From Nectonema munidae (lineage: Eukaryota > Nematomorpha > Nectonematoida > Nectonematidae), in assembly GCA_030549495.1 (NCBI GenBank), contig JAUIRK010000793.1:41001-105000 (forward strand): a DNA stretch of 64,000 nt. The letters run 5' to 3'. Below the pieces are notes generated by a model. It saw nothing but the letters and a program-made list of their open reading frames with translations. It ran no database searches and was not told the origin of the DNA. Position numbers and translations under genes: made by a program. Shown piece after piece: positions 49,401 to 56,339 of this stretch (positions are counted from its first letter, which is position 1; each line of letters begins with the position of its first letter).

Positions 49401-52037
49401 CAAAAATTACTTTCTCTCCTGAAAAATTTTAATTTTACATCTAGAGATCAAATTTAATATTTTTGTAGTTGCATATATATAATACAAATTAAGTATATGT
49501 ACTATTTTGGTGCTGTAATGATATATAAGAAACATTTTATTTATTTATGTAAAACATAAAAAGTTTAGATTTAAATATATACTTATTTTTTAAATATATT
49601 ATAACATAACATAGCATAACATATTTTATTAAGCAAAAAGAAGGTTGTTCAATCCTATATGAAAATTGCATCTAAAAATAATAACTTCAAATAATGAGAT
49701 ATTTGAGTTTTCATAAGACGAAATATCACAAGTGCAAAAACTTGAGATGGCTCCAATGGAAGTCTAATCTATTTTAAATATATTTAATGTTGCTGCATCC
49801 ACAATATTTTGGGGTATATTGTTCCAATCTTTAATTGAAGATTTAGTGAAATAAGTTTTTCCAAAAGTGCCATGATGAGAGTCTGTAGTTGAAGTTTTAA
49901 GGAATTACATCGAGAAATACGTGATGCCATTGGAGGTAAAACTTTTCCTTGTATGTCAATATTGTTCTTCAATATATTATTATGAATAGTTATCATTTTT
50001 TGTCTTTTAATTCTATAAAGAAGATACGGAAGATTAAGTTCTTTTATTTGTCTGTGTATGACATATTCAATACTATGTATACAGATATATCATATTTGAT
50101 TATGTATACCTATATTAAAATTACCTTCATATTAAAATCTGTCTGGTATCTCTTATTACTAGATTCCATATATAATCTCTCCAATCATATTTGTCAGTAT
50201 ATATATTGCCTTTTATATCTTTCCTCAAATATTCGAACATCTTGATTCAAGAATTTTAAGACGCCTCACCCCGTTCTTCAGAATAATCGCGCATATTCTT
50301 TTGAAAACATCGAGATGAGCATGAAGTATATGTGTAGTTTACAAGACATTTTACAGCTCATATTTTGACAAGCTATAATTAGTTCTTCAACAATTTCTTT
50401 ATAATTTTCTGGATTGTAATTTCCAAGAAAGTTTTTTGAAATTTGAAGATCATCCAAGCGCGTTTTTCAATATTTGATTGTTTTCCATAAAAAATATTTG
50501 AATCAAATCGATTCAACTAAAGATTCGTATTTTAAATTATAATATTTCCAACCTGATAGTTGTCTGGCCAATTTTCCTTTTCATAGAGAAGCGATGCTGT
50601 ATTTCTACTATCCCAAAGACATATGAAACAAGGATACTTTGTAAAATCTTTTTGGAGTTCTTTTAAAAATCTAATAACTTTTAAATCACCAATCAATTCC
50701 GATATAAATTCACTGTAATTTAAAGCAATCAAAAGTTTATAGACACTTTCATAGTTTTCTTTAAGAAAAATGGAGTGGCGTTGGATGGTAATTCATTTGC
50801 ATTATGAAAACAGCTTTAAATTTTTTTCCTGAACTGACAATGAAAAATTGCAAGATTGATGTTATCAATTATACTTCTAATGGCTTCAAAAAGGCCGTTA
50901 TCTGAATACCTTAATTTATCAGAAACTGTGAAAAAACGAAATTGTTTCTCTATAATAAGGTTGTTAATATCTTTCTGCTTTGGATAAGATGGATATCTTG
51001 GACGATTTGAGATACAAAAATTCTTCGCTTTCATTTTGAGAGTTGGAGATATCTTTTTCTTCAGAAATTTGATTTGGATAAAAAGGAGATTTCGGCTCCG
51101 GAAACATAATTGAATCATGGAAGGAATATTTTGATATATGATAGGAGGTTCTTTTTTACCTTTTCTTTTTTTGCGTTGAATCTATCATACAAAAGAGGGA
51201 ATGGTTGACAAGATTTGTTGATTCCAGCGAAATTTGAGGAATAGCAAAATGCATCATTGGCAAGCGTACAACGATAATAATAATAATAATGACAAACAAC
51301 ATATGGTACCCAGTTTTTTCCTTGATCACCTTTAGGCATTCCAAATTAAGAGTGGTAAGAATCTTCATTTTTCTTTTTTCATTTTTGACATCTTTTTTCT
51401 TTTTTTTTCGCAAAAATACTCCACATAAAATAAAAGGAAAAAATATATATATGCATGCATTAAAAATTATTATTATAGATTTAAACAAACTTAGAAAAAA
51501 ATAAAAATTTATAATGAGCTTCAATTGAAAATCAATATCTACAGAGCTGAAAGCCGATGTTTAAAAACATTCAAAGCCATTTTTGACTTTACCTGAACAT
51601 AGAAAAACAAAAATATACAAAGGTAAATAAAAACAAAAAAAAAATTTTGTTACCTTGTGATATCTTAATTTATTTTGACATTTTTCATTCAAACTTTCTT
51701 CTTCCTATCTTGCATATATTTAAATTTTAGAAACGGGTTAATTACGCTAAGGGTGAAGGAAATCTCACTTATAAAATATTGATTGATCTTAATTTTTGTA
51801 ATAGGCTTTACACAATGTCCACATGGATGGAGCCTAGAATATCCTGGCTACATCATGTCTCTGAATGAAGAGTTGTCCAGAGCGAATTTCATATGTGTGG
51901 ATGAAGATGCGGATTTTGAAGGCAACCAAACTCCCGGCGATGGCTCCTCTCTTTACCTGGTTGAGATCAAGAAGGCTGCGCTACCAGAATGGACCAAATC
52001 GGGCAGGGAACTAGCTTGTGTTGTGTGCTCCCATTAA
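16146..52037 (+). CDS. Spongin-type short-chain collagen (C4-like), probably membrane-anchored; spliced gene
   Basis: Exons found (coding parts): 16146-16487, 23955-24109, 26768-26893, 28551-28676, 30885-31010, 33486-33611, 35221-35346, 38121-38246, 38631-38756, 44871-45231, 47425-47661, 51805-52037. Known parts sum to about 736 residues: a 114-residue N-terminal region with one membrane segment (residues 25-45), a CNRC motif, 149 Gly-X-Y triplets with two glycine substitutions, a CLHC motif, and a C-terminal domain of about 155 residues with the GGHY, SGSG...CFPR, CAMCC, CPHGW and CVVC landmarks of the spongin short-chain collagen family. Such proteins trimerise through the C-terminal domain and form extracellular matrix; the membrane segment suggests a type II surface collagen, an inference. 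Phases match from 23955 onward. Exon 1 ends in phase 0 while 23955 needs one preceding base, so at least one exon in 16488-23954 is unseen, and the link to exon 1 is less certain. Confidence 0.85.
17752..18068. mobile_element. hAT-like MITE, 317 bp
   Basis: Left end CAGGGGTCGGAAAAAG, right end (reverse complement) CAGGGATCGGCAGGAT: the terminal pattern of hAT elements. CACTAGAC occurs directly before the left end (17744-17751) and again at 18072-18079, three bases beyond the right end, within a longer imperfect 16-base repeat (17736-17751 and 18064-18079) that includes the terminal CCCTG. No coding frame. A G-rich tract with GGTCGA sits inside the right end. Confidence 0.75.
20637..22237 (-). 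mobile_element. 5'-truncated jockey/CR1-like LINE with 10-bp target-site duplication
   Basis: The element (20647-22227) is bounded by GCGATATAGT on both sides (20637-20646 and 22228-22237). On the minus strand the frame 22221-20857 encodes 454 uninterrupted residues of reverse transcriptase: [28 protein letters not shown], the [13 protein letters not shown] block, MYADDATL, then [12 protein letters not shown] and a C-terminal tail ending in a CNEKNCYIC cysteine motif. The 3' untranslated part ends in a (CTTA)n run. Motif A reads [10 protein letters not shown] where family members have LDLSKAFD, so the first catalytic Asp is a Tyr; this copy is probably inactive despite its open frame. ORF1 and the endonuclease were lost by 5' truncation. 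The open frame and clear duplication suggest a fairly recent insertion. Confidence 0.92.
22243..22300. mobile_element. End of a CAGTGGCGGATCCAG-type MITE with G run
   Basis: CAGTGGCGGATCCAGAAATT followed by a run of 17 G and CGAAATC, closely like the left end of the element at 570-1250. The other end was not located; the element may extend to about 22600. It lies 5 bases outside the duplication of the LINE. Confidence 0.5.
23164..23290 (+). mobile_element. piggyBac-like MITE with internal GTCGAC palindrome
   Basis: Left end CCCGTTAACGCC after TCAA, right end GGTCGTTAAAGGG before TTAA (23291-23294). A perfect 18-base palindrome AGTCGACTATAGTCGACT lies at 23178-23195. The interior CGTCTGCG ... 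ATCTTCTGC ... ATATCGTTTGATTA follows the order shared by the other copies. Confidence 0.8.
23640..23820 (+). mobile_element. LINE 3' end with (TTC)n tail
   Basis: AATAAATTTTATC followed by a TTC-rich tail at 23793-23819. Similar ends occur elsewhere in the window. No coding part is attached. Confidence 0.45.
23955..24109 (+). CDS. Collagen exon: Cys-x-x-Cys entry and 15 Gly-X-Y triplets
   Basis: Acceptor TTCTTTTAG ends at 23954. Two bases complete a codon, then C-N-R-C-K-E and 15 uninterrupted Gly-X-Y triplets, including an R-G-D (GPRGDEG). The exon ends in phase 0 after CAA. The donor is GTTCTT, weaker than the GTAAxx or GTTAGT of its neighbours; CAG/CAA|GT context and phase still support it. 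The paired cysteines probably crosslink the three chains at the N-terminal end of the helix, an inference from similar knots in other collagens. Confidence 0.9.
26768..26893 (+). CDS. Collagen exon, 126 bp, 14 Gly-X-Y triplets
   Basis: Acceptor GCGTTTAG, donor CAA|GTAAGA, phase 0 on both sides. Starts on a complete Gly codon and has 14 intact triplets rich in Lys, Asp and Asn, with only four prolines in Y (GSP, GKP and similar). First of seven exons of identical length. Confidence 0.95.
27797..28130 (-). mobile_element. LINE 3' end with (TTC)n tail
   Basis: On the + strand GAAGAAGAAG... at 27797-27817 runs into an AT-rich segment with no coding frame, the layout of a minus-strand LINE 3' end. 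Its body does not match the copy at 10722, so it is another family. Confidence 0.45.
28551..28676 (+). CDS. Collagen exon, 126 bp, 14 Gly-X-Y triplets
   Basis: Acceptor ATTATTAAG, donor CAA|GTAATT, phase 0 on both sides. 14 intact triplets; opens with GHKGHK, unusual for two successive His in X, and contains several GxP triplets. In-frame sequence upstream of the acceptor is intron, not coding. Confidence 0.95.
30885..31010 (+). CDS. Collagen exon, 126 bp, with a Gly-to-Arg substitution
   Basis: Acceptor TTCAACGTAG, donor CGT|GTAACT, phase 0. Fourteen triplets, but the ninth reads R-E-P (AGA) instead of G-E-P, a single-base change of GGA. This breaks the helix repeat for one triplet. The donor is followed within four bases by a (CTT)n run. 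Confidence 0.95.
31013..31041 (+). repeat. (CTT)n microsatellite touching a splice donor
   Basis: About nine CTT units directly after the donor GTAA of the preceding exon, so the tract begins at donor position +5 and extends into the intron. It may be the tail of a LINE insertion or simple slippage. Confidence 0.85.
31613..31900 (-). mobile_element. LINE 3' end with (TTC)n tail
   Basis: + strand AAGAAGAAGAAGAAAG at 31614-31629 followed by an AT-rich untranslated-type segment; no coding part recognised. Confidence 0.4.
32041..32400 (-). mobile_element. LINE fragment, end of reverse-transcriptase ORF with (TTC)n tail
   Basis: The minus-strand reading [18 protein letters not shown] near 32335-32280 matches the post-catalytic region of CR1/jockey-like LINEs (...DILTIPD-type motif). 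Stops follow, then an untranslated part and a GAAGAAG run on the + strand at 32041-32057. Confidence 0.6.
33486..33611 (+). CDS. Collagen exon, 126 bp, 14 Gly-X-Y triplets
   Basis: Acceptor TGATTTTTAAG, donor CCA|GTAACC, phase 0. 14 intact triplets with GIN and GFS each used twice and three GKD, suggesting an internal duplication within the exon. Confidence 0.95.
34640..34973 (+). mobile_element. LINE remnant with (ATCTT)n tail
   Basis: A short frame at 34647-34835 contains [19 protein letters not shown] sequence of no firm identity, followed by an AT-rich part, TTAATAAATATC and a pentanucleotide tail (ATCTT)n at 34956-34973, as CR1-like LINEs often have. Confidence 0.45.
35221..35346 (+). 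CDS. Collagen exon, 126 bp, 14 Gly-X-Y triplets
   Basis: Acceptor CTCTTTCAG, donor AAG|GTTAGT, phase 0. 14 intact triplets. It has more hydrophobic X residues (GLD, GLP, GFP) than its neighbours. Confidence 0.95.
35415..35498. mobile_element. hAT-like end (CAGCGGTACTCAATTCC), truncated
   Basis: CAGCGGTACTCAATTCC followed by TTTTAGGGCATCGCCC resembles the CAGCGGTTCTCAA ends of Charlie/SPIN-type hAT elements. The opposite end is not seen; the next element starts at 35499. Confidence 0.45.
35499..36656. mobile_element. hAT-like element carrying a nested LINE fragment
   Basis: Left end CAGGGTTGCTGAGTCCG, right end (reverse complement) CAGAGTTGCGGAATCAG, 13 matches in 17. Flanking octamers GATACAAA (35491-35498) and GGTATAAA (36657-36664) agree at six of eight, the differences being transitions, so this looks like a worn 8-bp duplication. 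No transposase frame was recognised. A LINE 3' fragment (35590-35886) lies inside. Confidence 0.55.
35590..35886 (+). mobile_element. LINE 3' fragment with (TTATG)n tail
   Basis: One + strand frame reads [17 protein letters not shown] then [14 protein letters not shown], the standard C-terminal end of many CR1/jockey-like reverse transcriptases (NxWNxLPxxVVxAxSxxxFKxxLDxxW). It ends in (TTATG)n at 35860-35886. Confidence 0.7.
37310..37790. mobile_element. Foldback (long imperfect inverted repeat) element
   Basis: The arms 37310-37530 and 37570-37790 are reverse complements over about 220 bases with scattered differences: TTTTATCTTTGTATCT, GATTATTTGTATAC and CATTGAAGGTAACCAT on the left answer matching runs on the right. 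The centre is about 40 bases. No coding frame. A transcript would fold into one long hairpin. Confidence 0.7.
37861..38036 (-). mobile_element. LINE 3' end, second copy of the 10722 family
   Basis: GAAGAAGATTTATTAATT, CATTAAAATTAATAAT and ATGCACAAAAATGGAACAG occur in the same order as at 10722-10900. Only the 3' untranslated part is present, ending 85 bases before the next collagen exon. Confidence 0.8.
38121..38246 (+). CDS. Collagen exon, 126 bp, 14 Gly-X-Y triplets
   Basis: Acceptor ATATTTTTAG, donor GAA|GTAAAC, phase 0. 14 intact triplets. The proline-rich C-terminal half ([18 protein letters not shown]) should be the most stable part of the helix. Confidence 0.95.
38631..38756 (+). CDS. 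Collagen exon, 126 bp, 14 Gly-X-Y triplets
   Basis: Acceptor TTCTTCATAG, donor AAC|GTATAC, phase 0. 14 intact triplets with few prolines and many Ile, Ala and Arg. Last of the seven 126-bp exons; the next exon is 6.1 kb downstream. Confidence 0.95.
39800..39960. repeat. Homopolymer-rich low-complexity tract
   Basis: Alternating long runs of T, G and A (for example 22 T then 5 A then 16 G near 39910-39945). Unlike any other sequence in the window; see findings for a possible sequence error. Confidence 0.8.
40556..40571. repeat. (AC)n microsatellite
   Basis: Eight AC units, followed by a (TA)n run at about 40597-40611. Confidence 0.9.
42351..42497 (-). mobile_element. tRNA-derived SINE, copy 1
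   Basis: On the minus strand it begins GGGGCGTGAGTAAGGTTGG (box A region), reaches GGGTTCGATTCCGC (a good box B), then a body with TGCGATACAAAGTGCGC and ends CACCCCACGTTACCTTTAC. Same order in the copies at 58916 and 60462. Confidence 0.8.
42957..44102 (+). mobile_element. 5'-truncated LINE with a PHD-like finger inside the reverse-transcriptase region
   Basis: ATGTGAACAGT flanks the insertion (42957-42967 and 44092-44102). From 43000 a single open frame of about 350 codons reads [25 protein letters not shown] with the catalytic YADD intact, [12 protein letters not shown], then a C4HC3-type finger (CSCC, CFKC, HKRC, CRRC), then [34 protein letters not shown] and [13 protein letters not shown], stopping at 44047-44049. 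The finger between the palm and the C-terminal part is known in some RTE-like invertebrate LINEs and may bind nucleic acid. The 3' tail is a (GAT)n run. Endonuclease and fingers were lost by 5' truncation. The open frame and exact duplication point to a young insertion. Confidence 0.92.
44871..45231 (+). CDS. Collagen exon: 36 Gly-X-Y triplets and C-terminal Cys-x-x-Cys
   Basis: Acceptor TTTTTTGATAG, donor ACA A|GTAACA, phase 0 in and phase 1 out. 36 triplets open with [10 protein letters not shown], two overlapping R-G-D sequences. The sixteenth triplet is A-E-S instead of G-x-y. After the last triplet comes G-K-C-L-H-C, mirroring the CNRC at the start of the helix. The base A at the exon end joins GT of the next exon to make Ser. 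At 361 bp it is the longest collagen exon, possibly a fusion of older exons by intron loss. Confidence 0.95.
45826..46563. mobile_element. Mutator-like MITE with 9-bp target duplication and arrays of CGATGAAATTAC
   Basis: GTTAAAAAC flanks both sides (45826-45834 and 46555-46563). The 720-bp element starts GGTATCCGGTAATTTCATCG and its right end, reversed, starts GGTTCACTGTAATTTCATCG (16 of 20). Inside the right end eight spaced variants of CGATGAAATTAC follow one another, and three in opposite orientation sit inside the left end. A 9-bp duplication is typical of Mutator-like elements. No coding frame. Confidence 0.8.
47425..47661 (+). CDS. Collagen exon: first half of the spongin-type C-terminal domain
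   Basis: Acceptor TTTTCAAG, donor CCAG|GTAAAA; phase 1 on both sides. Encodes [18 protein letters not shown], then [19 protein letters not shown] and [16 protein letters not shown]. The GGHY, SGSG..YxC and C-x-x-C-C features are shared by spongin short-chain collagen C-terminal domains. The cysteines presumably form disulphides within the trimerisation domain. Confidence 0.93.
47753..47790. mobile_element. (TTC)n tract between 12-bp direct repeats: tail-only LINE insertion
   Basis: TAGATTGATTCT at 47753-47764 and 47779-47790 flank 14 bases of TTC repeat. Confidence 0.6.
48191..49081 (-). pseudogene. Pogo/Tigger-like transposon remnant, C-terminal part of transposase
   Basis: The low-coordinate end is a terminal repeat, TA then CAGTCAAAACTGCCTAAACC at 48191, of Tigger type, with a nested GAATTCGGTATACAG motif. 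On the minus strand 49081-48713 encodes an acidic 122-residue segment ending [13 protein letters not shown], like the acidic tail and final x-D-x-Y motif of Tigger transposases (compare TMDNYF at 6676). The catalytic core and the other terminal repeat are missing. It is a different family from the copy at 5270. Confidence 0.65.
49257..49277. repeat. (TA)n microsatellite
   Basis: About ten TA units. Confidence 0.85.
49599..50000 (-). mobile_element. LINE 3' fragment with (GTTAT)n tail
   Basis: On the minus strand one frame gives [19 protein letters not shown] and [16 protein letters not shown], the usual C-terminal end of CR1/jockey-like reverse transcriptases, in pieces. The tail on the + strand is ATAACATAAC at 49599-49622. 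Confidence 0.7.
50520..51060 (-). pseudogene. Fragment of a repetitive protein family seen in arthropods and cnidarians, function unknown
   Basis: On the minus strand, pieces in more than one frame read [40 protein letters not shown] and then [16 protein letters not shown] followed by [17 protein letters not shown] and NWP (50732-50532). I recognise the order (a GNxxPS segment, GDLKV, a TKxPCFLCxWDSR motif, WP) from an often-multicopy hypothetical family in invertebrate genomes that is probably transposon-derived. That is from memory, not a search. The copy has at least one frameshift and is incomplete. Confidence 0.45.
51805..52037 (+). CDS. Collagen last exon: second half of the spongin-type C-terminal domain
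   Basis: Acceptor TTTTTGTAATAG, phase 1; the joined codon is GGC. Encodes [30 protein letters not shown] and ends LACVVCSH before TAA 52035-52037. CPxGW, a Cys-Val-Asp/Glu-rich stretch and a final C-V-V-C close to the stop are hallmarks of spongin short-chain collagens. The acidic ADFEG..TPGDGSS part resembles the family's variable loop. Confidence 0.95.
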
Positions 52038-52238
52038 CTTCCACGTTATACCTGTATTCATATCATCATGAAGCGTTGGAGCAAAAACTATATCAATTTT
52101 TGAAAAGATTTTTTAACATTTTTTCCACTTATTCATTAGGGAAGCATATTTCTTATCAGCATTGATATATTAGCATTGCAAGGTATGCAAAACGATTTCG
52201 TGTTATTTTACTTCTTTTAAATCATTTACACACTTTTT

Positions 52239-52244
52239 AATAAA
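52239..52244 (+). terminator. Polyadenylation signal of the collagen gene
   Basis: AATAAA 202 bases after the stop codon. Confidence 0.55.
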
Positions 52245-52446
52245 CTTTTGAAAATTTGAATTCTATTTTCAATATGATATAATATGTAATATGTAAATAG
52301 TACAAAGTCTTCACTCAAAAGCATGCATTTATCTTTTTATTTTCATTCGTTCTTCGAAAAAAGTGACAGCGTCAATCAACCACCGAGATAACAATTGATT
52401 TTCATCATGGATTAAAATTTAATGCAAATCTAATTGAATTTAGCAA

Positions 52447-52940
52447 TGTGTGAGTAACGTAGCCAGAAATTTATATTTGGAGGGGCCAAATGGTGCACTA
52501 ATACACATGCTTACCTACTGGCTTTGTCTAAAATTAAAGCATCAAATGCTGCTTATAACAACTCTTCTCTTTGTGTTTTTTCTTTTGTTTTTTTTGCTTT
52601 GCTCCCTTCTCAACTTGTGTCTTTCCATTTCTTTATTAAGATTTTAGATTTTATCATGGTTAATATTTCTTATCTTCGTTCCTCATAGCAAAGAGAAATT
52701 TTTTATTGTAAATATGCTTTCTTATTACGGGTTTAAGGTCCATCTCAACAAAGTTAACAGTTTGATCGTTACCGTCAATGATATCAATACTTTTTCTACA
52801 TTTTGATTTTATTTGCTTTATATTGTTAGTATAAGCCTATAGTCAAAAATTAATTCATTATTTCATTTTAATTTGTAAATTTAAATTTTTTGATGGTGCG
52901 GCCTGGCCCCAAATGCCCTATAGCGAGTGGCTAAATGTAA
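52447..52940. mobile_element. Possible MITE with GTAACGTAGCCAG end
   Basis: AGTAACGTAGCCAGAAA with GGAGGGGCCAAATGG at the left, and CCTGGCCCCAAATGCCC then GAGTGGCTAA at the right, so GGGGCCA-type runs are inverted. No duplication confirmed. Confidence 0.35.
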
Positions 52941-52944
52941 TAAT

Positions 52945-55113
52945 GTTTTCTACAATTTTTCTTCATCTTTGGCATAACTATATACCTTTATTATTATTCA
53001 GTTTTTGGCGTTTTGAAAAACATTCGGTTGAGTGCCATGTGTGCTAAGTACCCTTACTAAATCTACATTCAATTAAAGTGAAAATACTCTTTTATTCAAC
53101 CAAAAATAAAGTTCAAAAAAAAATTTCATTTTCTTTTTGATAAAAAGATCTTTTCAGAAAATATTTATTTAAATGTTTTTATGTAATATAACTTCGCTTA
53201 ACATTTCTCATGTTTGCATTCCCTTGACTGGATGCTAAACGAATGGCATCAAATTAAATAACGAAAAATTCTATTTGGCTACAAGAATTGAAAATCGTAC
53301 CCGAGACCTTTAAAATTAAATCCATATGGTCTGACCACCAGGCAGGAGGGGGCCCTGAAATAAATTTAATTCGAAACTGTTTATATTTCAGAGAATATAA
53401 ACTTAGACACAATAAACGCAATTTTAACATTACTATAAATAAAATAGCCTTTTATTAAGATAAAATTTGTAACACAAGTTTTTACATTCAAACATTATTT
53501 TATTTTCAAACTTGTTATTATATGATAATATCAAGCCCATATTTTTTCATTTTTAAAAACACATATTTTTATAATTTTTTACTATTTATTAAAGAATATG
53601 TAAAATGTTCCTATGAAGTTCTCTAAGAGGATTATTATTCAAATTTTAAAATTAAGAAAAAAAACCAAACCAAAACTTTAATTCACATTTTGTAAAATAG
53701 CGCCATCATTGTCTTAATCTTTGCTTAGAGAGAGAGTGTCAAGTTTAACTAAGGAAAATTGAAATTGATTGAATACATGCAGCTTCTATTTAATATAAAA
53801 TAGCATTTTAATTATTATTATAGAACACTTAGATGTGAGCTTGAAATACAAAAAATAGGTCTTAAATTTGGAGGTGAAAATCCCAATTTCTCCCCCCCCC
53901 CCCCCCCCCAATGAGAAAACAAATTTTTTATATTTTTAGGTTCTTTCATTTGGATACAAATTTTTCGTATCTTCCCTAAAAATTTCTGCCTTCTCCCCGG
54001 TTCAAATAACTGCTTTTTTCTTTATTTTGTCCACAATACCTTTTTATGTGGTAAGATTTTGAATATAGAAAAAGTTTTTTTGAAAAAAATTTTTTTAGAT
54101 CAATTTTATTAAGACTAATTTTTACTATTTTAAGTTTTATATGACTATGCAAATAAACATTCATATATTTCATATTTTTTAGTTTTTATATAAAAGATAA
54201 ATAAAATCATAAAATGTGAAAATAAATTTAAAAAAATAATTTTGAAATTTCATGTAAATTTATGAAACATTTAAAGTTTCTTTAAATAGTTTAATATATT
54301 TTAATAGTTTCTTTTTATGAAAACTTTTTTAAAAAAATTTAAAAAACATTAAGTTTGGAAGTGTATAAAAAGGATTAAAAAAGGAAAAGAAAATGGATTT
54401 CCTTCAATAAATTGCGTTTTTAGCTAAGATTTTTAAATGATCAGTTAATACCATATGTGCTGAAATTTAAAATATCTCAAAGAAAATCATATGGAAATGT
54501 AAAAGGTAGAAAACTTTGGAAACAAAATAACTTTAAAGCTGAAATTTGGTTATCAGACACTATCAATTGTCTTGTACGCAAAATTTTATTTATTTAACAT
54601 TGAACAAATTCATCAAACACTTCACAAAACATTGAGAATTAAAATTTGAGAAGACATTAAATAAACGTGCTTTATATCCCGTTTAGATGCAACGCCAAAC
54701 CAGTTTTGCATAATTATATAATCAATAGCAATATTGAAATTTATAGTTATAGGGTCATTCATTTAGCCTTACATTTGAGAAAAATCTGTGATATATTTTG
54801 GTTTTTCTGAAAAATCTCAGAATCTATTTGTTTTCTTCATTTGCAAGTTATGCCAAATTTTTGAACCAATTCTCTCTTCTTATAATCCATATACTCCCTA
54901 TTTAAAGTTTTTTTTTAATTTTTTTTCTAAGGTTTTGTTAAAGATCTGTGGAATAGCATTAATAAATTTCTCTTTCTTCTTCTTCTTCCTCCTTACTAAT
55001 TGAAATCAATTAAAAATATCTCATTGAAAAAATTTAGCAAATTTTAGTTTTCCTAAAAGACTTTTAAGAATTAATTGTTTGTCTTCTTTTTCAAGGTAAT
55101 TATTAGAAGCAAT
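52945..55113. other. AT-rich stretch with a C run and a possible SINE scrap
   Basis: A segment near 53285-53345 has a degenerate tRNA-like pattern on the minus strand. A run of C at 53891-53909 follows sequence like the ends of the GCGGATCYAG elements. A (TTC)n LINE-type end is at 54965-54992. No gene. Confidence 0.4.
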
Positions 55114-55117
55114 TTAA

Positions 55118-55234
55118 TCCTTTAACGCCAATAGGATGGCATCGTCCCCAAAATAATTGTCTGTCTTAAGTCATATAAAACTCATTAAAAGGAACAATAA
55201 GTATTTTTCTAAAAGGCGCATCTAAGTCAAAGGA
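55118..55234. mobile_element. piggyBac-like MITE, second type
   Basis: TTAA on both sides (55114-55117 and 55235-55238). Left end TCCTTTAACGCC, right end reversed TCCTTTGACTTAG. The interior differs from the copies at 15142, 23164 and 55547. Confidence 0.65.
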
Positions 55235-55546
55235 TTAACCCAGATGTGTGTGTCAATAAAATTGGTAAAGAATCCAACTTTAGTCGGAGTAGAAGATTTC
55301 ACAGTGGGAAAGGAAGAATTAAAATTTACAAAAAAAAACGTAATGTTTAGCTACAAATATATACTGCTATTATATGGTTAAAAACATATTTTATTTATTT
55401 ATAATTTTTTTTTATTATTGTTTTTTATCTTTATTATATATTTTTTCCAGTTAAATATATGTCTTTAATGTTTAATTTATGCATTTTGAATTATAATCAT
55501 TTGGCAGTATTTTAATTGAAAAGTTGCCGCAAAAAGATTGTCTTAA

Positions 55547-55677
55547 TCCATTTAAGACCAAGCAAAGCAGACGATATCTAAAAAAAACGCAGATGATTTA
55601 TATTCAAAGTCATTGAAAAAAGCAGACAAAGATGAAATTACTTATGTTCCAAAATAGGAACATTGCTCGTAAATGGG
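55547..55677 (-). mobile_element. piggyBac-like MITE, close to the transposase remnant at 13349
   Basis: TTAA on both sides (55543-55546 and 55678-55681). Left end TCCATTTAAGACC, right end reversed CCCATTTACGAGC. The interior GCAGACGATATCT ... TTATATTCAAAGTCATTG is nearly identical to the last codons and 3' part of the piggyBac remnant. Confidence 0.85.
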
Positions 55678-56339
55678 TTAAAAAATGATATCTTCCTCTT
55701 CTTTTTCTTACAACTTGACTATCAGTTTTTTTGGATTCGCTTTTAAACCATTTTTAAATGCGTGTTTGTTGTGAAGACGAGAAATGTTTTTAATGCTTGT
55801 AGAAAAACACATGTAAAAATAGCTTAGAAAGTAAATTTATACAAAATAATGTGTCGCAAACACTTTTCGTTTATTTCGCCCTGCACCTGCCTCACCCATC
55901 CACGATTTCAAAAGATACTAATTTATTTTGAAAAATATAGAAATACACAGATAAATATATAGTTGCATGGTAAAGGGGATAGAGATCCGTTATTAACAAC
56001 CAAAACGGCATCATTTGTTCCCCTATACTTTAGAATTGCTTTAGGGAAAAGGTGACATACCTTTTTATGCACTAAGTGTATCAATATAAGCTTTACTTTT
56101 GTCAAGCGCGCGACGTACACCTTATTTCAACTCGAGTCGGTTGCGTGTCTTGTGCTTGATTGTGGGTTAAGTCACAAAATCAACACTCACAAATTCACGG
56201 TGTGGAGAACAGAATGACGTTTAGGTTCAACTTGTTGTGGAAACTCAAAAACAATGCTCCCTTTTGAAATTGAAATCTGTCAAAATATTGATTCCAAAAT
56301 TATTCTAAGTTTCTTAGTCAATTTACGAAGATCGTTTGT

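Noticed and set aside
49949-50245. 98-codon hydrophobic + frame
   Set aside because: AT-driven frame of Tyr, Ile and Leu with no helix pattern or family feature, opposite a LINE fragment.
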